A DNA stretch of 64,000 bases from Vanessa cardui. Its lineage: Eukaryota > Arthropoda > Insecta > Lepidoptera > Nymphalidae. The DNA is taken from NCBI RefSeq assembly GCF_905220365.1, contig NC_061131.1, forward strand, positions 3,410,001-3,474,000. Reading direction: 5' to 3'. The notes under the pieces were generated by a model. That model was not told where the DNA came from, ran no database searches, and was given only the letters and a program-made list of their open reading frames with translations. Both the position numbers and the translations under genes were made by a program. This document shows, piece by piece, positions 1 to 11,000 of the stretch; the stretch's first letter is position 1; each line of letters starts with the position of its first letter.

Positions 1-1168
1 TTGAAGATGTTTTATTTTTTTTACCTTCTTTAAACAATAAATTTATTCATTACAATGTTATCTGTACATATTTATTTCAAACGTTCGTGTATTATATATG
101 TTTTTTTTTCGAATGCCATAATGTTGTAAGTACATATATTTGTCCTTGAAGTTTTTCTTATTGTATTTGAATGTGTCACCAAAACCAAAAATACAACCAT
201 ACAATTCAGATATAAATACAAACGTATGACGTTCGACAATAAACGGATAGCTTTGCCAGCGTTATTGTAAATACCGTTTGTCGAATAAATTTTTCATTTG
301 CTTCGAAAAATTGTTCGATGTACGTACACATTTAAAGTAAAATTTCTTAATAAAAACTATACAACTTCAATTTAATATACGGAACCTAATTCCTTAAGCC
401 GTAGTAAAAAGGTTTTTAAAATCATTATTACGTTTAGTGACATCTAGTAAAAGAAAAAATATATGAAATTTGATAGGGCTTTATTTAGTTGCTGCCATAT
501 TATTCTGGTTCAAAACGGGAGCAATTTGGTTGTACAAGGGACAAATGTCAATGGCAATTACCGGTATTGCTTACGATTTAACACTATCATATCAGAACAT
601 ATGGATTGGCCACTAGCTTATCATGTGGATGGTTTTCAACATCTAGTTTTTCCAGGTAATATTTGTCATTAAATGCGTATAAAAGTACCTAATTCCACGA
701 GATTTCCCAAATATGTAAAAAAAGTTAATACTATTAGCAGTAGCAATATATACTTAAATTGGCATTAATATGTGTACGTTCTCCAGAAAAATCCATTCAG
801 ACGGTTGCAAGTGAAAAACGGCCGAGCTGCCAATTATGTACACTAAAAAATGTCCGCAGTTACCAATTAAAATGATTTACACATCGATAAATCGTTGATA
901 CAAGCATCGGCTTAAATATGGTTTTATAGCGGGCATGATGGTGTCGCGTTACGGGCGTGGGAGGTTTATGGGACGTCATTGAATTACCGCTTATCGGCTT
1001 TTTAAATTTATCGCCATTATTTTTTTTTCTAATACCTTTTTATATTCATCTTTTGTTTTATGAATGTTTTATAGCATAAAAGCGATGGATTGTATTAAGA
1101 TTATAAAAGCACTTTAATTAAAATATGTATATTAGTATACATGTACGTTTTTCCTATATTATAATTAG
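1..1168. other. AT-rich DNA without a recognised gene
   Basis: No protein or repeat recognised. A 69-codon open frame at 463-672 has no recognisable motif and is probably chance. Positions 925-1020 form a GC-richer patch (GGGCGTGG, TTTATGG, homeodomain-like TAAT words) that could be regulatory. Confidence 0.4.
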
Positions 1169-1362
1169 ACTAGTTGTTGCCCCTGCCTTCGTCCGCGTTT
1201 TCGCAATTAGTAATCATGTGTTTGGCAAAAAGTAGCCCATGTCCTTTCTTAGAGTTCAAGTTTGCTTCACACCAAATTTGGTTCATTGGTTTGGTCGTGA
1301 AGGAGCGATAGACAGACATAATTAGACAGAGTTAACTTCGCATTTATAATATAAGTATAGAT
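1169..1362 (+). repeat. Lepidopteran interspersed repeat (ACTAG...CTTCGTCCGCG type)
   Basis: Begins ACTAGTTGTTGCCCC, runs through CTTCGTCCGCG, a block about a flanking query (CACACCAAATTTGGTTCA), GACAGACATAATTAGACAG and ends CATTTATAATATAAGTATAG. The same order of blocks recurs in this window at 12923, 40576, 48532, 51047, 53582 and 58471. The class is uncertain. I treat it as an unclassified transposable-element fragment. Confidence 0.7.
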
Positions 1363-2870
1363 TTATGGAATATTTTAAAATTAAAAATAAAACCAAAATG
1401 ATCATTGATATTTACTGCAAACAGCATAACTAATATATGTCTTATGAATAATAACAAAATCTTTTAAAACTCATCTTCAAGTTACTTGATGAAAACCAAA
1501 ACAAACCTTATTTTAACTAAGTAGACGTAAAATATTCTCAATTTATTATACTTATCTATAGATTCTCAGAGGTCGGACGTTAAATAAATAAAATTCGAAT
1601 AAATCGTTAATTTTTTATTCGGCTGTCAAACGAGTTGAGTGATTTAAACATCAGGCCAATTTTATTGATACACCATTTAACACAAATCACTCATTAATTA
1701 TAGTTGCGTGCGAAACGATGCCGGCCCATTAATCGCCGGTCAAACATGTTTACACGATTTTCCTTGCACGCGAGTGTATTGTGGTACACTAAACGTGCCC
1801 GTGTCTTTTTCTGCATTCAATAAATTAAATACAATCGAACATATATTATGGAAATAATTTCGGTACCCATAACTATAATGTACCTATACAAAAACAATGT
1901 TCGTTTTTAGATAGCGCTTATCATTTGAATAATAATATGAAATTTAACCGTTAGTACGTTTTTTTGCAGACCTGTTTAGGTGACTGGTATTCACTATTTA
2001 TTAAACTTTGAAAGTTTAGTGAGCCAGTGTAATTTTAGTTATTTTACCAAGTATTAACTTAAGATTATCACTGTCATCTATGTCAGTAAGCCCATTTGCT
2101 TTGTGCCTTCTGAATGAAGAAAAATTATTTAATTGTCAATGAAGTGTCATGCTTATGTCATAGCATTATGCTCTGAAACGTTGTCTAAATTTCGTTGCAT
2201 CTTCTGTTATATAGTTTTAAGTATATTAGTTTAGTAGATTTTTCAGTAAAACATTCCAAAAAACGTCATAATTTATTGGTACAGATAAAATAAAAACTCG
2301 CAACATTGTTACAAGCGGAACACATTAAGTAATTTTTTTACGTGTATGTTGTACTTTTAAATCAATTAATCATTGGCATGATAGTAACTTATTGTAACCG
2401 ACGGCTAATTTTAATTGATGACTGTAAATTATTAACGTATTGACCAAGCGTGCGATTTAATTAATGTTTTGTACGATTTTTTAACGATGGCTTCAGGATA
2501 TTACATGTTATTGTCTGATTTTTATTATTATTAGAAACGACGTATACCAACAGTTAGATTTAAGGCATATAATCACGAAGATGTAATTTTAAACTGTTAA
2601 ATTATACATTGTATTATAAAACAAGAAATAATAAATATTCCTTGTAATACGTTAGATTTGACGTGTATTGTACATGTACATGCATTTAATGAATAATAAA
2701 CAATTATTATTAATTAATTTCAAATAGTATAATAAAGTAGGTTTGGATCTTATTCAACACAGTTCCAATACGAATTGGAACACAGATTTGATTTGATTTA
2801 TTTATCACGTGCTTTCTCATGATGGTTCCTTTGATCGCCGTATGTGAGTACTATATACATACATATAAAG
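1363..2870. other. Unassigned AT-rich DNA
   Basis: No long ORF, RNA gene or repeat recognised. A GC-richer unique patch at about 1700-1805 (CCGGCCCATTAATCGCCGG core) stands out from its surroundings and may be regulatory. Confidence 0.4.
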
Positions 2871-3169
2871 TAAAGTAAAAGTAACAGCCTGTAAATTTCC
2901 CACTGCTGGAATAAGGCCTCCTCTTCCATTAAGGAGAGGGCTTGGAACATATTCCACCACACTGTTCCAATGCGGGTTGGTGGAATGCAGATGTGGCAGA
3001 ATTTCGATGAAATTAGACACATGCAGGTTTCCTCGCGATGTTTTCCTTCACCGCCGAGCTCGAGATGAATTATAAACAAATTAAGCACATACATAAAGTG
3101 GTGCTTGCCTGGGTTTGAATCCGCAATCATCGGTTAAGATACACGCGTTCTAACCACTGGGCCATCTCT
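2871..3169 (-). mobile_element. tRNA-derived SINE, family A, full length
   Basis: Read on the - strand it starts with a tRNA-like head containing an A box (TGGCCCAGTGG, 3154-3164) and a B box (GGATTCAAACC, around 3110-3120), followed by a body shared with ten other copies in this window, and a short degenerate tail at 2871-2885. The open frames crossing it are by-products of the repeat. It lies beside a (TA)-rich microsatellite at 3170-3210, which hides any target duplication. The layout resembles SINEs reported from nymphalid butterflies (recalled, not checked). Confidence 0.9.
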
Positions 3170-4122
3170 CATATATGTATATACATATATGTATCTTATA
3201 TATATATGGTTCTCATGTTTAAAACGAAACAATAAACTCAGACAAATGTCTAATTGATTGAGTTTCATTAAAATAGAAGGCATAAGACGAGGACAAGAAA
3301 TAACATTAAAAAAACCTTGAACATTGATATATTGGGGGTTTAAATAATTAATAATCTTCTAAATAAAAAAATATGCAATTCAATTATGATTTAATAAATT
3401 ATATCACGAAATTTAGATAAAATGTCAAACTTCAATATTTCTCTACTCGTAACTTTACATCTCAATCGCTTAATTAAGTTAGTTTTGGTATTCCTTCTTT
3501 CTGATTATTCTTTAGAAGATAATATATTTGTTTTTATTTTATTTATAGTACGGACTAAAATCAAATTAATATTCAACTGATTAGAACAGACGCTGATTAA
3601 TAATTAATGATAAGTAATAACTTTTTATTGTATATAAATGTCAGCGGTTATTTATTTACTTGACCACCATTATTAATGGATTTTGATAGCACTTAGCTTA
3701 TTGTCAGTTTTTTTTTAAACCGATATATTTGTCTTTGTATATATTTTAAGTATCTATAAAATTATACGACACTTAAATTTTTTTATATTTTCTTGTTATA
3801 GTATTAAAAAAAAAACTAATATTGTTTTCTTTTTTAAAAAAAGAAAATTTTATAATTACTAGCAAGTCTTCCTACATTTTTTATCATTATTTATAGCAAT
3901 TGAAAATATTGTTGAATGAATCAAAAGAAAAAATGCGGTATTACCCATTTGAAAATATTTTTTCAGTAATTTTCGATTAAATAAGTATTTACCTAAACAG
4001 TTAAGTCACTGTTACATTATAGTCTTAATTATCTTCAATACTTTTGCGATTTTAATATTTAATTTTAAAATAGGAACGAAATAAAACAATGATTGATAAA
4101 TCAATGAAATCGATTGAAGTAA
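3170..4122. other. AT-rich flank upstream of the MADF-BESS gene
   Basis: Holds an ATATATGTA-type microsatellite at 3170-3210 and an A/T foldback at 3825-3848. No coding signal. It would contain any distal promoter of the downstream gene, but no TATA box is convincing at this base composition. Confidence 0.4.
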
Positions 4123-4148
4123 ATAAAAACAATTGTTACATCACTATC

Positions 4149-4175
4149 ATGCAGCATCAATCAATGTGTGAGTGA
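4149..4175 (+). promoter_or_regulatory. Upstream ORF of 8 codons before the MADF-BESS start
   Basis: An ATG at 4149 opens a short frame (M-Q-H-Q-S-M-C-E) that stops at TGA 4173-4175, about 100 nt before the inferred start at 4279. It is in a different frame from the main ORF and contains a second ATG at 4164. If the transcript begins upstream of 4149, this could damp translation. An insect initiator-like TCAGTC at 4252-4257 would instead place transcription start downstream of it, so the role depends on the true TSS. Confidence 0.3.
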
Positions 4176-4278
4176 TGCGGGTAATGTCAATTACAGACCA
4201 TCAATCATTCGTGTGCGTGAAGCGGCTCCCTGGCGTTCGTTCAAATATCCGTCAGTCAGCGCGCGGCCAGCGCAGGCG

Positions 4279-6246
4279 ATGGACGAAAGCGTAACGTCCC
4301 TCGCACCCCGCCCCGTGAGCGCAAACACCCCACCCCCACTCATATCCTATTCACTGAAACAAGAAGTAGATTATGATACACCTGAACTAGAAGAGGAAAT
4401 CAATCCACTGGAGCAAGATGAACTAATTACAATAGACCAAGGAGATGATTGTAATTCGCTTGAACCGGAAAAAGATTTTATATTGACGTTTGAAACCCTT
4501 CGAGTTTTGTGGGATACGAAAAATCCCCACTACACTAATAAATACAGAAGGTATGACCTTGAACTTTATTTACATAAACATCCGCCGTGCCTGTACATTA
4601 AATATATTTGTAGAAAATTGAGCGTCGGAAAATTATTATCATTATCTTCGTATGGATCACAGCTGAAAACATTGGATCGATTTTATTGAGACCAGACATA
4701 TACTATTCATACGAATATAGTATTTTATTATAAAAAATACAAAATATTTAAAAAGGAAGGTACATAAACACATTTTACAATATCAACTCGTTCTCGCTTC
4801 ACACTACCGCCAAAAATCAATACTTTGAATCGAGAATATTGCATCCCGTTTTAAAGGACATGTGCATACATGTATAATAGTTTAGAATCCATGATTGACT
4901 GACTCACGGTATAAGGGATAGTTTACACTTTTCTTAATGCTGTGTTTGGATAAAAGTGACGACTTAGAATCAGTCACTTTCCGTGCCCGTCTGCTGCTAT
5001 ATATTTCTTAGATTCCTTAATTTACAGTTAGACTTAAAGCTTAGTATTTAAAAAAAATAGTTGTATTATGAAGCAGCAATATGTTATTAACAACATAAAG
5101 TTCGCATTTTTTTAATTCCCTTTAAAACGTTTAAATTCAACTGTGTGTAGTTGTCTTTATCTTTTATTCGAGAAAAAGCTTGACATTCAATTTTAATTTG
5201 TGTGAAATAGGACGATTTAGATGGCCAAATATTTAATTTTGATCTTTCTATATCTATAGCGCGTATTTATAATAATTGATACATTATCCACCTATATGAT
5301 TTCTCATATTATTTAGTATATAGCTTATCCATTTGATAGGAACAAGGCATTGGCTAAGTTGGTGCCGATATTAAAGAAAACTAAACCGGCCGCAACTATA
5401 CAGGATGTTAAAAAGAAGATTAATAGTATAAGATCTAACTACCGAAGAGAGCTTAGGAAAATAATCGCATCGCAACAACCAGGAGCTAAAGAAAGCGACG
5501 TGTACAGACCCAAGATATGGTACTTCCCATATCTTAACTTCTTAAGGAAATTAGAACAACGACAATCTCCGGCCCAACAGGTGACGATATTTTAAGGTTT
5601 TGTCTTAGCTGATTGGAAAAATAGCCATATTCTCATCGTTAAATATTTCAAATACCATATCTTCTAATTTCTTTTCGTCATAAAAGATTAAATCAGAGAT
5701 CGTGTTTTTTTCTCCTCTTTTCCATATATATTTATTATTTACCAAAACGATTTTGTAAAAGTTGTAATTTTGCGCGCTTACTTGATTTGTTTTATGTCTA
5801 TTCAAATTTAAATGTATTTTTAATTTCAGAATGAAGATGAACTTGATGACGAAAACAGCCAACGATTGCATGAAATTTCTCAAGTTGGAACGTCATTTTC
5901 ATCAGTAATTATTCCAGAAAGAAGATCTTCTAGAGTAAAAAAGAGGGATAGCCAACAATTATTAGATACTCCAAATCCAAGCTTACCAAAGCTATGCAAC
6001 GAATCTTGCCAACCTAAGAAAATATCCAGTCATATTGTTTTGGAATGGGCCGATATATTGGAAAAACTCGATCCTTTGCAACGTCTGTATGCAAAAAAGG
6101 CTATCAATGATGTTCTTTTCGAAGCTGAACTAGGCAATTTACATAAACATTCAGTCAAAATTAATGAACCAATTCCAAATTTTACATTGTCGTCGCCACA
6201 ATCATCATCAGTAAAATCTCCGCCTTCTCCGACTTTCCCTGAGTAA
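4279..6246 (+). CDS. MADF-BESS domain protein, three exons (4279-4550, 5340-5580, 5830-6246)
   Basis: The three exons join to 930 nt, coding 309 residues plus stop. Exon 1 ends at AAG|GTATGA, with acceptor GATAG|G at 5339/5340. Exon 2 ends at CAG|GTGACG, with acceptor TTTCAG|A at 5829/5830. Both joins keep frame (phases 2 and 0), and the first join restores a continuous MADF helix (YRRNKALAKL). Residues about 66-160 form a MADF (Myb/SANT-like) domain, with the aromatic block PKIWYFPYLNFL near its end. Residues about 243-278 (ADILEKLDPLQRLYAKKAI...) match the BESS protein-interaction motif. An acidic linker and a Ser/Pro-rich tail flank them. Proteins with this MADF-then-BESS layout are insect nuclear DNA-binding regulators, such as the Adf-1 type. 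The target genes are unknown. The first in-frame ATG after the upstream stop at 4120 is 4279, so I start there. An upstream exon with an earlier start cannot be excluded. Exon 1 stays open 139 nt past its donor, to 4689, so intron retention would give a truncated protein. Confidence 0.88.
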
Positions 6247-6373
6247 TCGATCACTGATGTTACTGCTGTTATGCTAAGTTATATTTATATTATAAATATA
6301 TATATATATATTGCGGTAAGACTGATCAGTCTCAGGAAAAAATCTCGAAGAAAAATTATTAATACTTATTATG

Positions 6374-6390
6374 AATAAAACAAAATAAAT
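6374..6390 (+). terminator. Polyadenylation signals after the MADF-BESS gene
   Basis: AATAAA lies at 6374-6379 and a second AAATAAAT follows at 6384-6391, about 130-140 nt after the stop codon. A short (TA)n tract at 6285-6312 lies in the inferred 3' UTR. This is the first plausible 3' end. Cleavage further downstream is possible. Confidence 0.45.
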
Positions 6391-6797
6391 ATTGGACAAA
6401 CAGCGTATTTTTGTTACATTAAGGGACATGAGTAGGAATGGTTTCAGATACTGGCAAAATGGACAAACTCGTACTAACCTGTAATATAGACTTACCCGCA
6501 AATTTTAAATAGTAACACTGATTCATTTGAATTTTGTTGCACAATGTATCAAATTATAAAAATACATCGAAATGTCTACGAGGTGTTTCTTGTTAATATG
6601 ATCCATTTATTTACATTTTTCTCATGTATGTGGCTAGAATTTATTTCCTTAGTTTTATTTTAACTTAATCACTAAATACTAGAAGTGGAATACTAGAAGA
6701 TTTTTTACAATTTTCATACCTGTGACAGGTTTTAATTATTTATTAGAACGTAACAATTTAACAAATTGTTGTCTTAAATTTTCGCGATTATTACACA

Positions 6798-6926
6798 TTT
6801 AAATAAAACTAATTATAACGGTAGACCCTACCCGTGACCACGAACACTGCAAAGTGCTCGAAACGTCGGGATATTTAAAAATAATTAATATACGCGATTC
6901 ATCCGTTATAATTAGTTTTATTTAAA
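6798..6926. mobile_element. 129-bp element with perfect 24-bp terminal inverted repeats
   Basis: Positions 6798-6821 are the exact reverse complement of 6903-6926. The 81-bp interior carries a nested hairpin: CCCG (6831-6834) pairs with CGGG (6867-6870), and inside it CACT-GCAA-AGTG (6845-6856), followed by CTCGAAACGTCGGG. The GAAAC/GTC block resembles the 3' core of hammerhead ribozymes carried by Penelope-like elements, but the expected CUGANGA box is not matched. I call it a foldback element, possibly Penelope-derived. Confidence 0.6.
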
Positions 6927-7510
6927 TTTAACAAATTATTATTAAGAGCCGGAGCTTTTCGAATAAGACCATAGCCGATCTTCTACGTGTAGATATTGTC
7001 TCATAATTTCTGGAACAAAAATCGACTCACGATATTAATGTATAAGATACTGTTTATCAATAAAAACAAAATCAATTTGATTGGTTAAATGTAAACCTCG
7101 TATAATAAATCCGTTAATCGAAAAGCTTGGAAATGACCGACGTGATAATCAATTATATAACATTTTATGGAATCTTAAATTGAATGAGGACGTTCTTCTG
7201 ACAGATTTCAATTAGAGCAGCCATTCAAGAGGATTTATTTAAATATTATGGCATAATTTCTTAAACGTAAAACTCATTCCCTTTTTCCGTATGTTCCGAT
7301 CTTTTCGGTGGAACTCTCATCAGACTTACTCCTCATACGTACAGCAGAATGCTATCCTAGTTATGAAGTTGTTGTCCTTCTCATTCTGCTCAACCTTAAG
7401 AAAACCACCAGCCTCAGGGTCTTATTCTATCTTTTAGGTCTCGCTTATCGGGGCTGATGTAGAACTGAGGCGACATCTGTGAAATCTTCACCGCTGTCGA
7501 ATAAGCTATC
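6927..7510. other. Unassigned DNA with a GC-richer patch
   Basis: Positions about 7265-7510 are less AT-rich than the surroundings, but all frames carry stops and no protein family was recognised. Could be an old element remnant into which the following hAT-like element inserted. Confidence 0.35.
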
Positions 7511-7518
7511 CTCTAAAC

Positions 7519-7883
7519 CAGCGGCCGCTTGAGACCCGCGAACATCTTCCTTGCGGCCCATGAATGTTTTGTAAAAAAGTTGACAAATATATTAAACATA
7601 CAAGAAGTAGCTCAGACGTCACACTAAAATTTGCGTAAAATCAGTTTCCTATTTAGGTCCTTTTTATTTTTCATTTCTTTATTTTTCTAAGCCCAAACAT
7701 ATAAACATAATATATAATAATACTATGTGTACGAATCAAATTCTGTATACTGTAATTCTTTTAAAAATTTTCAATTGCATTTTTCTTTTTTCTTCTTCTA
7801 AGGTTAATATCATGACTGCGGCCCGCCTATACTTTATTTTGCCACCTTGTGGCCCTTGCCTACCAAAAGGTTGCCGACCGCTG
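7519..7883. mobile_element. Non-autonomous hAT-like DNA transposon
   Basis: The left end begins CAGCGGCCGC and the right end, reverse-complemented, begins CAGCGGTCGGCAACC, a typical hAT terminus (8 of the first 10 bases match). The element is flanked by a perfect 8-bp duplication CTCTAAAC at 7511-7518 and 7884-7891, the target length expected for hAT transposases. GCGGCCC motifs recur just inside both ends. At 365 bp it has no transposase ORF, so it needed an autonomous partner in trans. Confidence 0.8.
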
Positions 7884-7891
7884 CTCTAAAC

Positions 7892-8494
7892 CAATAAGGC
7901 AATCAACGGAAGGTCACCATTGATATACTTTAAATTCAAGGAAAGATTAACCTCTCATAAATCTAATCTGAAGATCATACCGAATTGACGTCATAAATAA
8001 TTGTAGCAATTGAAAAATATGAAAATGTTTTAAGTAATTAACGTTATGCGATTTATCATCGCTATGGGCTTAATAATAAAAACTGTAATTGACGCCATAA
8101 ATTTTATACGAAAATGGTTATTTCTCAATGATCGGATAAGAGCGCCGCGTTATTTATTGTATACGTTAATTAAATATGTAAGACAAGACAAGGTCATTAT
8201 TTTATATATTGAAGATAATTATAATGGAGTTTTGTGAATGACTGAGCATAAAATTTAAGTGGGTAAAGCGATTATAATGTTCCAAATGGACTTTTCTCGC
8301 CTTGCGATGGAATTATGATATTGATCCTAGAACTACTTCGTTGGACTTGTTTATTTTACTTGTAAGCTAATTACTTGCCTTTCTTTTTAGTTTGTTTTGA
8401 TTTGTCAATTATGTTTTGACAAAAAAATTGCATCAACCTAGTAGGATCACTTTAATTAGGACGGATATTTACCTGATGATTTCCTACCTAATGA
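7892..8494. other. Unassigned; possible conserved non-coding patch
   Basis: A 63-codon frame at 8046-8237 lacks any motif. The same stretch is dense in homeodomain-like TAAT, TTATGCG and CCATAAA words and may be an enhancer. No gene supported. Confidence 0.3.
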
Positions 8495-8650
8495 TTAATA
8501 ATCACCACTGTCCATCGGTGCCTTTGTAAGAAATATATACCATAATTTATAAAATCAAAGCATCCCCAACCTAAAGACCAGGATTTTTATATCCATTGTT
8601 TATTGTGTAGTTAGACTGTCTCGTTAACCCTTCAAACCTTCAAAAATAAT
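8495..8650 (-). repeat. Diverged copy of butterfly repeat R1
   Basis: Fragments such as ATCACCACTGTCCATCGGTG and TTAACCCTTCAAACC follow the order of the R1 repeat (best copies at 48588-48874 and 51577-51836) read in reverse. Heavily decayed. Confidence 0.4.
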
Positions 8651-10842
8651 AAACATTGCTATTGATGGTAATATATCTATATGATCAATTGTTGGTACCA
8701 GCTCAGGCTTGCCATTGCGTGACACAGTGGTGAATCATTTGTAATTAAACACGTCAATTAGTTTTTCTTTCTTGATGAAAAAAATCCTTGTCAAAAAAAT
8801 TTTCAGGCGCCAAAGTCGTGTATCCATCTTATAGCATATACGATACGTATTAATCTCATTGACGTAATACTTGAAATAGTCGCAAATCAACATACCTTAT
8901 ATTAACATAATATCCTCATTATTATAAATATACAAATAATAACTGTCATAATAAATTTATCATTAACCTATTTGCCCTGACGCTGGCCATCTTTATAATT
9001 CGCTTAATTATACAGAAGATCTAATTTTTTTATTTTAAATGATCTGTTTAATCAAAATTAATATCATAAATTACATAAGTTTTTTTATGTAATGTATGTC
9101 TGTCTATATGTCAAAATTTTATATTTGTCAAAAAAATTGTTTTTTTTTTACTATCAACGATATCCCATCATTTAACATACATTAACTGAGTTACTTTCTT
9201 TAAAAGATCGCAACAAAATGGCTTTGCAGTAAATTTTAACTAGCTAGACACAGCTTACACGGTACCTGGCAACTACTGAAGTACGATAAAATCGTATTTA
9301 TCTATTTAAGCCGTTTTGATAAGCAAACAATCTTTAGATAAGAAATCCAATGGCTCAATCAAAGGATAAACTTAATTGAATCTGATAATATCCAAGAATA
9401 TTTCTGACACCTCATTTATTTCAAGATGTAATCGCCTTACGTCTGTTTCCTGCTTTATTACGCTACATCCATAATATAATAATACGAAAACATCCACTAT
9501 AAACAACAATAACATGTTCAACATACATTGCCTTTATAAATAAACATTGCTTCAATTCTTTGTATGTTTGACGCGCAATGTACAACTCGTACCATCGAAG
9601 TCAATGTTAAAAGATTTTTCTATAGTACACTGATCTGTACGTAGAATCACTAACGGATAGAGGGGACATTGTATGCAAATACGATTTGATGTTACGATAA
9701 AATGTATGTTTTAAATCGCGATTGAAGTTACTTTATTGTTTGGAAAACAAATTAGTCACTGACAGATTTTTATAAGGCTCGAATGTTGTTTGTATTTTTA
9801 TAAACATGATTATTGCTATATTATTTATGAACACAAATATAGTGGCTTATTAATTGCCGATTGAAACGTGGTCTATAAATATGTCAAATAAATCTATTTA
9901 TAGTAGGGGCCGGCAATTGACATTCGCGACACGTTTTACCGCTGAATCAATAAATATCGGCTCACCGCGTAAAGGTTTGCGTTGATTGTAACTTTTAATT
10001 GACCAACGAGTTTCTATTTAAAAAAAAAACAAGTTTCATTATAAACTTGGGTAGATTAGTTTTTATCTGCAAGTGGATATGCAATTGAGATATTGTCAAT
10101 TTGTTGATTTTAATTCAATTAAATTTACTGATTTTATATACAGATAAATATAATTATATATAGCTAATTATATCACACGTTACTGTTATATTGCTATAGG
10201 ATTATTTGAGGCGGAATAAACGCATAAACGAGCCATAAAGACCTTAATTTGACAGATTGAAACGAACGGAACAACTGTCACTTTTGACACATTTAGTTAG
10301 ACATTCAAATTTCATTCGAAATTATGCTCTATGTTAATAACAGAAAGAGTTATATTATTATAAATAGATATAAAGAGTTGTGACTAAGATATGAGCGGTA
10401 GCGTGTTATAATACAACGTATTTTATATTCTGTTTGCTATGAAATTTTTGAGATGAGATACTAAATTTTGTGAATTTGTGAATTCTTGCTAAGAAAAAGG
10501 AAAACAGATTGTATTATAGATTTCCCAAAAGATCTTAGAATATATAATTCGTAGTATGTTTTAATAATTTCGCATATTACTTGTTGATATTACACAATCG
10601 TGGTCCGTATAGACTTTCAATTTTCTTCTGACAGAATAGTTCGACTAATAAACCTGATAATAACCTATATTTTATTGCAATCGAAGAAAGTATATTACAC
10701 AAATAAACAAACCTTGGTTTACGTATGCCATTTTCGGTTTGTAATAGGGCGGCCATTTTGTGCACTAAAAAGTTTAAGTTGTAGTTTTTGACTAAAAAGT
10801 ACACTATACAAGCAAATGATTTACATCCACTTCAATTTAACT
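8651..10842. other. Unassigned AT-rich DNA
   Basis: No gene or RNA recognised. A GC-richer unique block lies at about 9905-9985 (GGGGCCGGCAATTGACATTC...) next to several AATAAAT and TTTATAG words. The two overlapping frames at 10577-10804 are opposite-strand shadows of each other without motifs. Confidence 0.4.
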
Positions 10843-11000
10843 TCCAAAGTTCCGTCCTATCTTATATCCCTTGTGCATTTATTTATACTGGTTGACTCTC
10901 CCTTCAAACCGAAACACAACAATACTAAGTACTGTTATTTGTTGGTAGCATAACTAATGAGTGGGTCGTATCTACCCAGACGGGCTTGCACAAAGCCTTA
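10843..11000 (-). repeat. Butterfly repeat R1, partial
   Basis: Contains ATATCCCTTGTGCATTT, CCCTTCAAACCGAAACACAA and CTACCCAGACGGGCTTGCAC, the diagnostic blocks of R1 in reverse order. It ends after ACAAAGCC, as the 48.6 kb copy does. Confidence 0.7.

Noticed and set aside
463..672. 69-codon ORF near the left edge
   Set aside because: No domain, no codon bias, no splice context. The length is expected by chance at this composition.
2798..3130. 110-codon - strand ORF
   Set aside because: Lies almost entirely in a SINE. Similar frames recur in the 45.1 kb copy.
4551..4689. Extension of MADF-BESS exon 1 to the stop at 4689 as a single-exon gene
   Set aside because: The protein loses MADF similarity exactly at the GTATGA donor, and the domain resumes in frame at 5340.
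6831..6870. A functional hammerhead ribozyme
   Set aside because: GAAAC and GTC are present with a short stem, but the CUGANGA core box differs at two key positions, and I cannot draw all three helices.
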